Shown: one piece after another, positions 42,774 through 51,097 of the stretch
Numbering within the stretch: the stretch's first letter is position 1
Layout of the letters: the number at the start of each line of letters is the position of its first letter
NCBI GenBank assembly: GCA_963819685.1
Contig: CAWFXI010000010.1
Location: 248,001 to 312,000, forward strand
DNA length: 64,000 nucleotides
Source of the DNA: CAIUGU01 sp963819685
GTDB taxonomy: Bacteria > Pseudomonadota > Gammaproteobacteria > Steroidobacterales > Steroidobacteraceae
Direction of reading: 5' to 3'
Made by a program: the position numbers and the translations under genes
Notes under the pieces: model-generated
The model's input: only the letters and a program-made list of their open reading frames with translations
What the model was told of the DNA's origin: nothing
Database searches by the model: none

Positions 42774-45700
42774 CGCGTTCAGGTGAAGGCTGGACCGCGA
42801 CCTCGACCGGCTGGCCACGACGCAGTTTCCGCTTCATCCATTTCTGGAAATCGTCCACCAGCGTAAAGACCACGGGCACCACGAACAGGCTCAAGGCAGT
42901 CGAGGCGAGCAGGCCACCGATCACCGTCACGCCCATCGGCGCGCGGAAGCTGGGATCGCCGGACAAGCCAAGCGCAATCGGCAGCATGCCGGCGCCCATC
43001 GCAATGGTGGTCATCACAATGGGCCGTACGCGCTTCGCGCATGCATCGATCAGCGCATCGAACCGGCCGAGCCCATGTTCGCGCTGAGCCATCTCGGCGT
43101 ATTCGACGATCAGGATGGAGTTCTTCGTCACGATGCCCATCAGCATCAGCATGCCGATCATCGACGAAATCGATCACCTCGATATTGCAACACGAACAGA
43201 CAGACAACCGCACCGCCTAGCGAAGGCGGCAACGCTGAAAGGATCGTGATCGGCTGAAATGCGTCCTTGAACAGGACGACCAGCAACCCGTAGACGCAGA
43301 GAATGCCGATGACCACGGCGAACATGAAACCCGTCACGAGCTGCCGAAAGATCTCCGATTGCCCGGCGACCACTTCACGCACCGTTGCCGGCAGCTGCAG
43401 CATCGCAGGCGTTGCGTGTGCGGCTGCCATCATGTCGCCGAGTGCCTGGCCGTTCAGGTCTGCCGTGATATCGACGTTGCGATTGCGGTCGTAACGCGAA
43501 ATCTGCGCCGGCCCCGAACCGAACGAGATATCCGCGACATTGCGCAGCGCCACCGGGCCCTGCCGGCCTGCAACCGTCAACAGACCGATCTGTTCAATGT
43601 CGGCCCGCGCAGCATCGTTCATCCGCACGCGGATCGGAATCTGCCGCGATGGCAGATTCAGCTTGGCGAGTCCGGCCGACCGCGTCACCACTCGTCGCGA
43701 TGCGCGTGACAAGTCCCAGGGATTCCGTCGTGACGCCCAGCTCGGCTGCCCGTTCCGGCAACGGCCGGACAACGATTTCGGGCTGCACGAGGCTCGCGGA
43801 AGAGGTGACGATTCCCAGCTTCGGAATCGTACGCATATCCTGTTCGACCGCGGCTGCGGCCGCCTCCAGTTCAACAGGATCCTCGCCTACCAGCGTGATC
43901 TGCATCTGGCTGCCAAACTGGTTACCGAATGCAAAGCGCACACCGGGGACATCGGTCACTCGTGTCATGATCTCGCGCTGAATGTCCTGCTGAGATGCGA
44001 TCACGATCAGCAAAGGGCAGCAGCACAACCTGCAGTTGAGCCCGATTGACACTGCCGGCGGATCCCCCGCTCGCCGAATCCTCCCCCACCAACTCTGCGA
44101 ACCTCCGATCGTGGTGTAGATCCGCTCCACTTCCGGAATATCGGTCAGACGGCTGCGCACGTCTTCGGCAGCCACGCGGGTCTCCTCGAGCGTCGAACCC
44201 GGCGGCAGCTCCACTGTCAGCGACGTGAAGCCGACATCGCTTTGGGGTGAAAAACCCATGGACAGCAGCGGCACCAGAGCGAACGAGCCGACCAGCATGC
44301 CGGTCGCGACACCGACCGTAATCCGGCGATGCTGCAGGCACCACTTCACGGAGCGCAGATACCATTCTTTCATGCGGCTGGTTTCCGGCCCCTGCTCGTG
44401 CGGCCGCATCAGGTTTGCCGCCATCATGGGCGTGAGCATTCGCGCCACCAGCAGTGAAAACAGCACCGCCACCGTCGCAGTGAAAGCAAACGGCCTGAAG
44501 AACTCACCCGGTATGCCGCTCATGAAAGCGACCGGCACAAAGACTGCGCACAGCGTCAGCGTCGTAGCGACCACCGCGAGTCCAATCTCGATGGCGGCAT
44601 CCGTGGCTGCCTGCAACGGTGACTTGCCCATGCGCAGATGCCGGAAGATATTTTCGACCTCAACGATGGCGTCATCAACGAGCATGCCGACGACCAGCGA
44701 CAGCGCGAGCAGCGTCAGGGTATTCAGCGTGTACCCCAGCAGTTCCATCACCCAGAACGTGGGAATTACTGCGAGCGGCAGTGCGACCGCAGACACGAGG
44801 GTGGCACGCCAGTCGCGGAGAAAGAACCACACGACGGCAATCGCGAGAATCGCTCCTTCAAACAGCATCTCCATGGATGCTCTATACGATTCGCGGATAT
44901 AGCCGACGGTCGAGGAGACCTCGGTGAACTTGATGTCGGGATACTGCTTCTGCAGGCGTGCAACCGTAACGCGAACGTCTTCGGCGACGCCGAGCGCACC
45001 CGCCCCCCACGAGCGCACGATCTCAAAGCCGACGACCGGTTTGCCATCCAGCAGCGCGAGCTGCCTGCGCTCGGCCGCCTGATCGTGAATCTCGGCGACG
45101 GTGTCGAGGCGCACATTGCGGCCATCCTGCAGCAGGATTGGCAGGGACGCCAGTTCCTGGGCAGACGTGATGGTGCCCACAGTCCTGACATTCTGCTCGA
45201 GCCCGCCGACGCGTGCTTCGCCGCCGGGGTACTCTGCCTGGATGCGCGCCAGCTGGCGCGAGATGTCCCCCGCCGTAATGCCAAGTGCAGCGAGGCGGTC
45301 GGGATTGAGATCGACGCGAATCTCGCGGGTCACGCCGCCCACCCGATTGACCTGCCCCACGCCTGGCACGGCAGTCAGTTCGCGCACCACGGTCAGGTCG
45401 ATGAACCACGAGAGGTCCGTGTCGCTCATGCCCTCGGCCGCGACACCGAAAGTCAGGATCGGCTGACCTGCGGTCGTTGCCCGGGAAATCACCGGTTCAT
45501 TGGCATCGGTCGGGAGATCACTGCGGATCCGTGTCACCGCATCGCGGACATCGTCCACCGCCTGGTTGATATCGCGATCGAACAGGAATTCGGCACTCGT
45601 AGAGGACGATCCCACGCTCGCCGTCGAGCGGATGTGCTGCACGCCGGTTACGGTTGCAATCGCATCCTCGATCTTGCGCGTGACCTCCGACTCCATCTGC

Positions 45701-45870
45701 GACGGCGGCACCCCCGGATACACGACCGATACGGTGACGGTCTGGAATTCGATATCCGGCTGGTCCTGCACGCCCAGCCGGTTGAAGCTGATCAGGCCAC
45801 CGATCATCAGGATGATGAACATCACGACCACAGGGGTCGGGTTGCGGATCGCCCAGGTAACGAAATTCAT
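42667..45870 (-). pseudogene. RND efflux permease (second system) with about four apparent frameshifts
   Basis: Start ATG 45870 (MNFVTWAIRNPTPVVVMFII). The N-terminal half has the helix-4 relay GMLVDDAIVEVENIFRHLRM and runs intact to the periplasmic loop. Near 44035 and 43990-43995 two opposite shifts displace a short segment (LQVVLLPFADRDRI lies in another frame) and then the original frame returns. Another shift near 43670-43690 leads to AGLAKLNLPSRQIPIRVRMN. A last one near 43163-43175 leads to SMIGMLMLMGIVTKNSILIV. All RND domains are present, so a single complete pump is implied. The last 40 residues to 42667 read antisense to the MOSC gene and are probably not real. It starts at the stop of the MFP gene. 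Confidence 0.8.
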
Positions 45871-46981
45871 GGAACGACCTTGACCTGGTCGCCGTTCTTC
45901 AGAAACGCGGCGCCTTTCGCGACGACCCGTTCACCGGCCTTGAGCCCTTCGACAATCTTCGATTTCATCTCCATGGATGCCGCCCGATCTGCACGCGCCG
46001 GCGTTCCACTTTGTCCCCGGGCTGCAGAACGAAGACATAGCTGTAACCATCCTGCGCCACGACACTCGACAGTGGCGCCAGGTTGGCCTCTGCCGAACTC
46101 GTTTCCACGACGCCACGGGCAAACATCCCAGGACGGGCAGGTGAACCCGGCTCGATGTCGACATAGACGAGGCCCATGCGATTGGTGCTGGTGACCGTTG
46201 GAGCAACGATTCGCACCTTGCCCGTAAGGTCAGTGCCGTCTGCCGTCGTCAAGTGCGCCACCTGGCCGACCTTCAATTCCCTGAGCCGGGCTTCAGGCAC
46301 TTCGCCGCGCCACTCTATCCGGCCATCACGCAGGAGTCGCAGCATCTCGCTGCCGCTTTGCGCCACCTGGCCAACATTGACGGTGCGGGAAGTGATGATG
46401 CCGTCATAGGGTGCCTTGACGCGTGTGTACCGGAGCTTCAGTTCAGCGAGATCGAGGTCTGCGCGCGTCGCTTCGACTCTGCCCTGGGCCGTGAGCTGAT
46501 CACTGCGCAGCCGGTCCACGTCAGCCTTGGAAAACACAGCGGAACTCGCGAGCATCTCGGCTCGCTGCAGTGCTGCTTCCGCATTGACGAGCTGTGCTTC
46601 GGACTGCTTCAACGCCGCCCGCTTTGCGGCCGCCTCCGCCTCGAGCATGCTGCCCGACAGCCTGATCAGCTCCTGGCCACGTTTGACACGATCACCGACC
46701 TCGACCAGCACGGAATCCACCCGGTACCCGCCCACTTCCGGGCCGATGACAATGTCCTGCCAGGCCTGGATCGATCCGGTAACGGCAATGGTCTTTGGCA
46801 CGTTGGTCGACTTGACGGCGACCACATTGACGGTGAGCGCCACCGGAGCCGCAACCTGCGGTTCGGCACCTTGCACGTCTGCTGCCACCCCTGCCATGAA
46901 CAGGGCAGCGACGGGCAAGGAACGCCGCAAGGACGCAGACATGATCAGCAACTGCAATGGACGGGAACTGCGCGTATTCAT
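45867..46981 (-). pseudogene. RND periplasmic adaptor (MFP) with one apparent frameshift near the C-terminus
   Basis: The main frame (ATG 46981; alternative 46942 opens the signal peptide directly) encodes an RND adaptor: GPEVGGYRVDSVLVEVGDRV, LAELKLRYTRVKAPYDGIIT, RARPGMFARGVVET-like barrel segments. It stops at IGRHPWR. The natural end in the next frame is MEMKSKIVEGLKAGERVVAK, then NGDQVKVVP and a stop at 45867. A one-base loss in the GGGCGG run near 45977-45985 explains it. It overlaps the RND start by four bases (ATGA), so adaptor and pump form one unit. Confidence 0.82.
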
Positions 46982-47126
46982 GGCACTCAATGGGTCGGAA
47001 GCAGGCGGCCGTCCTGCCGGCAGACCCTGGCAAGATAAAGCATACGGATGGTGGCCAACTTCAAGAAGTTACAAGAATTGTCAGCGGCTAAAGCGCTCTG
47101 ATGCGGATATCAGCTTACTGACATCG

Positions 47127-47142
47127 TATCAGGTACCTGATA
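47127..47142. promoter_or_regulatory. Perfect palindrome, candidate MarR operator
   Basis: TATCAGGTACCTGATA is a perfect 16 bp palindrome. It lies 12 bp before the MarR start and in the divergent region shared with the MFP-RND genes. Imperfect related words (ATATCAGCTTACTGACAT) lie just upstream. MarR proteins bind such sites as dimers, so the regulator probably controls both directions. Confidence 0.7.
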
Positions 47143-47154
47143 TAACTCAACCCC

Positions 47155-47763
47155 ATGAAGCGCAGAATCGTCACGGCCGGACCCCTCAAGGAACAAGATC
47201 AGTTCCGGGAAAGACCGACGGATCTCGCTGAAGAACATCTCGGCTACCTGCTCAAGCGGTTACAGCACTCGATCCGGCAGGCCATTGATGAGCGGCTGCG
47301 CATGGCAGGTGTGGGCCTTTCCTTCGCGCACTTCGCCACGCTGATCGTCATCAGCCATCATCCCGGCATCTCCGGCGCCCGCATCGCCAAATCTGCAATG
47401 GTCACGGCCCAGACCATCAATACCATCCTGCGCCGCCTCGAAAGCGAAGGCAGCCTGGAGCGGAAGCCGCATCCGGACAACAAGCGCGTGGACTGCTGGT
47501 ACATTACGGAAGCGGGCCGCGCCCAGATGGAGCATGCCAAGACAACGGCGGACCCCGTCTGGGAGACAATGCTCGCTTCGCTCGCAGAGAGCGAGGTGGC
47601 ACAGCTTCGCGGGCTGCTCAAGCGCTGCATCGACGGGCTCGAACGAACCCGCGCGAGCACTGCAGAACCCGAACCCTCGGCCGCAGCACCGCGAAGACCG
47701 CGTCAGAGGCGACGGTCAACAGTGACTGGCAGGAAAGAACAGGTTTTCAGGATCAAGAGGTAA
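47155..47763 (+). CDS. MarR family transcriptional regulator
   Basis: The 202-residue protein has a winged helix-turn-helix of the MarR family: HFATLIVISHHPGISGARIA, then SAMVTAQTINTILRRLESEG and the wing DNKRVDCWYITEAGR. A basic, disordered C-terminal tail of about 45 residues (PRRPRQRRRSTVTGRKEQ) is unusual. It is divergent from the MFP-RND pair across a 16 bp palindrome and probably represses them until a ligand binds. Confidence 0.92.
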   Translation: MKRRIVTAGPLKEQDQFRERPTDLAEEHLGYLLKRLQHSIRQAIDERLRMAGVGLSFAHFATLIVISHHPGISGARIAKSAMVTAQTINTILRRLESEGSLERKPHPDNKRVDCWYITEAGRAQMEHAKTTADPVWETMLASLAESEVAQLRGLLKRCIDGLERTRASTAEPEPSAAAPRRPRQRRRSTVTGRKEQVFRIKR

Positions 47764-47769
47764 GTAAGA

Positions 47770-48285
47770 ATGGCTATTTCGATGTATCAGGCTTCCGTTC
47801 CCGTCACGACGCGCATGCTGACGACGCTGCGCCAGATTCTTGTGAAGGCTGAAGCCCATGCGCAGGCAAAGAAGATCGATGCCGGCGTTTTTCTGAACGG
47901 TCGCCTGTCACCAGACATGCTGCCGTTGATCAAGCAGATCCAGATTGTGACCGACAACGCCAAGGGGATGGCTGCACGACTCGCGGGCACCGACATCCCG
48001 GTCTTTGAGGACAACGAAACCACCTTTGCCGACCTCTATGCCCGGATCGACAAGACCCTGGCATTCCTGAGCAGCTTCAAGGCCAGCCAGATCGATGGCT
48101 CCGACGACCGGGACATCGCGTTGCCGATGGGTCCGGAACCCATGCATTTCACGGGACAGGCCTATCTGCTCGGATTTGCAATTCCCAACTTCTTCTTTCA
48201 TGTGGTGACTGCGTACGCCATCCTGCGCCATCTGGGCGTCGACGTCGGCAAGCGGGACTACATCGGTCCACCGCCGCAAAAGTAA
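47770..48285 (+). CDS. DUF1993 family protein
   Basis: The 171-residue protein matches DUF1993 along its length: MYQASVPVTTRMLTTLRQIL at the start, FLNGRLSPDMLPLIKQIQIV, and GFAIPNFFFHVVTAYAILRH near the end. The fold is a helical bundle related to DinB/YfiT. The function is unknown. It starts 6 bp after the MarR stop, so it is probably co-transcribed. Confidence 0.9.
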   Translation: MAISMYQASVPVTTRMLTTLRQILVKAEAHAQAKKIDAGVFLNGRLSPDMLPLIKQIQIVTDNAKGMAARLAGTDIPVFEDNETTFADLYARIDKTLAFLSSFKASQIDGSDDRDIALPMGPEPMHFTGQAYLLGFAIPNFFFHVVTAYAILRHLGVDVGKRDYIGPPPQK

Positions 48286-48295
48286 GACGCGAGCC

Positions 48296-48682
48296 ATGAA
48301 GCGCGCCATCCTTGAGTGGGCCGTGATTGCCGCGGTTTTTGCACTCGCGGCCGGCGCGCGTTATCTCCTCGTACAACCGCCGGATGTTGCGCACGCCTGT
48401 GAGGCAGCCGCCGTCTCCGGTTGGTGCATGCTGCGGATGCTTGTGATCCGCAGCTTTGCGAATTTCGGATTGGGATATGCCGCGATGGCGGCCATCGTGC
48501 TGACCCTGTTCACCTGGAACCGCCTGATCGCCTGGGCAGCAGCGATGATCGGCGCTGCGGGCCTCATACTCTATTGCTACGAACCCGCAGCAGTGAGCTT
48601 TGTCACCGGCGTGCTCGTGCTGGCGCGCGCTCAATCAGGGCTCGCGCGTCCTTCGGGCCGGCAGCATGAGCAGCAGGCCTAA
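48296..48682 (+). CDS. Small integral membrane protein of unknown function
   Basis: The 128-residue protein has about four hydrophobic helices: WAVIAAVFALAAGARYLLV, then FANFGLGYAAMAAIVLTLFT, LIAWAAAMIGAAGLILYCYE and SFVTGVLVLARAQ. Two cysteines (HACEAAAVSGWC) lie in the loop after helix 1. No family is recognised with certainty. It starts 10 bp after the DUF1993 gene and so probably belongs to that transcript. Confidence 0.75.
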   Translation: MKRAILEWAVIAAVFALAAGARYLLVQPPDVAHACEAAAVSGWCMLRMLVIRSFANFGLGYAAMAAIVLTLFTWNRLIAWAAAMIGAAGLILYCYEPAAVSFVTGVLVLARAQSGLARPSGRQHEQQA

Positions 48683-48685
48683 GCT

Positions 48686-48713
48686 CCTGTCCCCTGTCCC
48701 CTATCCCCTATCC
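48686..48713. repeat. 7 bp tandem repeat, four copies
   Basis: CCTGTCC occurs twice, then CCTATCC twice, without gaps. It lies just after the membrane-protein stop codon. It might vary in copy number by slippage, but no coding or promoter element is clearly affected. Confidence 0.7.
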
Positions 48714-48825
48714 CCGCGGCGGTTGTATGTCCTAAGGACAGCTGCAGGGATTCCCGTGCCTGCGTAAACTGGCGATGCATTGACTGTTGCATGCCCGCAA
48801 GAACACCAGAACACAGCAGGTGACG

Positions 48826-49914
48826 ATGATGCTGCGCACCCTTCGCTCCTCAGGATCGATCGGCTCCTCTCGACACATGCTCGCGGCCATTGCCCTGCTG
48901 CTCGCGCTGACGACTGCGCCTGCCTATGCGGCAAAGACCGACGTCGTCGTGCTGCTCAATGGGGACCGGATCACTGGTGAGGTAAAGGAACTGTCCTACG
49001 GTCAGCTGAAATTCAAGACCGACGACATTGGCACGATCTACATCGAGTGGACCAAGATCGCTTCACTCAGCACCACGCAGGTGCTTCAGGTCGAGTTGGC
49101 CGACGGCAGGCGCCTGTTCGGGCGCGCGCCTGAAAACGGCACGACGACGGGATCGCTCAGAATCCGGTCCAGGATAGAAGGCACGGAGGAACGGGTCCCC
49201 GTCGAATTGCCGATGGTCGACATCGTGCGACTGGCTGTCACGGAAGAAGGAGAGCCATGGCGCAAGCGCGTCGATGGCGACTTCAGTCTGGGCTACAGCT
49301 TCACGCAGGCAAGCAACGTCGAAGTGTTCAATGTCTCGGGACAGATCGGAGCGCGTGATCGCATCCGCAGGTGGAACGTGGCGCTCGACGCGCAGGTGAC
49401 CTCCCAGGAGATAGGTCCGGCGAGCCAGCGCAGCTCGCTGAATTCGGCGCTGGAACGCTACATGTCGAATCGCTACTACCGCGAAACGCAGCTCGAATTC
49501 AGCCGCAACCAGGAGCTTGGCCTGGATCTGCGCAGCCTGCTCGGCGGCACCGTGGGTCGATATCTCGTCCAGACCCAGAGCAGTGAGTGGCGTGCCGGTC
49601 TGGGTCTTGCCGGATCAATCGAAAACGGCACCGACGGCAGCAAACGCGAGAGCGTCGAGGCGCAGCTGACTACCAGTCTGCGCCTGTTCCGCTTCGACTC
49701 TCCGAAAACCAATGTGACGGCCAGTTTCTCGCTGTTGCCGAGTCTCACCGAATCGGGCCGGTGGCGCGGCGAAGCCAGTATCCAGGCGAGGCGGGAATTG
49801 ATTACTGACCTGTTCTTTGAGATCTCGCTCAATGACAGCTACGACAACGAACCGACGGAAGGGGCCGAGACCAACGACTGGAACATCGGGACATCGATCG
49901 GCTATACGTTCTGA
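48826..49914 (+). CDS. DUF481 family outer-membrane protein
   Basis: The ATG at 48826 (a second ATG follows directly) opens a signal peptide (AAIALLLALTTAPAYAAKTD), giving 362 residues. The N-terminal part has a soluble domain (VVVLLNGDRITGEVKELSYG and EWTKIASLSTTQVLQVELA). The C-terminal part is a DUF481 beta-barrel ending with an aromatic residue (IGTSIGYTF). DUF481 proteins (YdiY-like) are outer-membrane barrels of unclear function, sometimes induced by acid or salt. Confidence 0.9.
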   Translation: MMLRTLRSSGSIGSSRHMLAAIALLLALTTAPAYAAKTDVVVLLNGDRITGEVKELSYGQLKFKTDDIGTIYIEWTKIASLSTTQVLQVELADGRRLFGRAPENGTTTGSLRIRSRIEGTEERVPVELPMVDIVRLAVTEEGEPWRKRVDGDFSLGYSFTQASNVEVFNVSGQIGARDRIRRWNVALDAQVTSQEIGPASQRSSLNSALERYMSNRYYRETQLEFSRNQELGLDLRSLLGGTVGRYLVQTQSSEWRAGLGLAGSIENGTDGSKRESVEAQLTTSLRLFRFDSPKTNVTASFSLLPSLTESGRWRGEASIQARRELITDLFFEISLNDSYDNEPTEGAETNDWNIGTSIGYTF

Positions 49915-49930
49915 TTGATGTCTCCCCGGC

Positions 49931-50511
49931 TCAGAACTTCACCGTATATTTCTTTGCTTCGAGACAGGCACTGAAGCCTTTCTTGAAAGCTTCAATCTGC
50001 TGCGCCGAGGCCTGGGCGGTCAGCCTGCGTCTGTTGCGCTGGTCTGCTGCGCCGCCTGCTGTTTCGCGCCGCGTGCCTTGGCGCGCCCAGCGACGACACC
50101 CGCCGCGGCGCCCACCGCCGCACCCTCGCCAGCATCATCGTTGGCTATCTCACCTACGATCGCGCCCGCTGCCGCGCCCTTGACCGCCCCTTTCGCTCCA
50201 GCGCCCTTCGTCGCCTGCTCAACCTGCTGTTGCTGAGCGGCCGCCTGCTGCTGTTGCTGTTCAGCCTGTTTGGCGACCTGGAACGGGTCGCTGCCCGTGT
50301 TCTGCACGGACCAGTTGTAACACTCGGTCTCGTCCTTGGATTGCTGGGCGGCAGTCTGTCCGGCGCCCGGAAAAGCGTAGACACCTAGCGTCGCCGCCAG
50401 CGTTTTTTGACCCGTTGGCGGGGCGACAGGCGGTGTTGGAGCCTGTTGGGCCTGAACTGCGGAAGAAGCGGCTGCCACAATCAAAAAGGCGACGGTTGCG
50501 GGAATGCGCAT
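49931..50511 (-). pseudogene. Secreted glycine-zipper protein with apparent frameshift near the C-terminus
   Basis: The ATG at 50511 (preceded by GGAGGAAA) opens a signal peptide ending SSAVQAQQA. A conserved YAFPGAGQTAAQQSKDETEC stretch follows, then a Gln/Ala-rich coiled segment and a glycine zipper (GAVKGAAAGAIVGEIANDDA, GAAVGAAAGVVAGRAKAR). The frame stops at 50020, but the expected end is in the next frame (AQQIEAFKKGFSACLEAKKY, then TVKF) down to 49931. A single indel near 50011-50025 explains it. Such proteins associate with the outer membrane. Confidence 0.75.
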
Positions 50512-50633
50512 GACTGATTTCCTCCAGGCGAGGTTTGCAGTATCTGCGCTGAGAATCGGAAGTCGCAAGACAATTTGAACTGTGGATTTCCACATTGCGC
50601 CGGGCAGAGTCGCGATAGCGTCGACGACGCGCA

Positions 50634-51038
50634 TTGCCCTACGCTGCGCGACCAACCCGTTCTGAAGTGTGCCCGTGCGACCGATTTACGGAACGAACAC
50701 TGGTCTTCGCCGGTTTCCGCTACAACGCCATCGATGCCGACGTTGTCATAGTCAGATCCGGTCCTGGGGCCGGCCTCTCGCAGAGTGCGGGAACGGGCGA
50801 ATTCTGGGTCGATCCCGTCATCGGTGCAATCACGGAAATCCCGCTGAATGACACCTGGTCGATCGCACTGCGCCGCGATTTCGGTGGATCTAGTGTCGGG
50901 TCGGACTTCGCCCGGCGGGCGGCGGACTCCGTCCGCTGGCAAATTGACATGGACGATGAAAACGGTAGTGGCGCAAGCCGGTTCAAGTACGATATGGCGA
51001 TGTCTGGTCCCGGATTCGGCTTGTCATTCACATTCTGA
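50634..51038 (+). pseudogene. Fragment of an outer-membrane beta-barrel protein
   Basis: The frame shows only the C-terminal half of a barrel: FAGFRYNAIDADVVI, GEFWVDPVIGAITEIPLNDT, WSIALRRDFGGSSVGSDF, and the final strand SRFKYDMAMSGPGFGLSFTF ending in Phe. There is no signal peptide, and the first 25 codons are arginine-rich and unlike a barrel. It is best read as a 5'-truncated or internally deleted copy. It directly precedes the patatin gene. Confidence 0.55.
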
Positions 51039-51097
51039 TCGTAGCCGGATGCACGTGCCTCAGGGGCCGAAGCATCGGCCCACCGAAGGAGATCCGC

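Noticed and set aside
44638..46194. 518-codon plus-strand frame opposite the RND and MFP genes
   Set aside because: It is antisense to well-conserved RND/MFP coding sequence and is His/Arg-rich, as expected for a shadow frame.
50922..50936. GCGGACTCCGTCCGC as a third REP copy
   Set aside because: Only the 15 bp core matches. The rest of the REP-like element is absent and the bases are in frame with a barrel fragment, so chance cannot be excluded.
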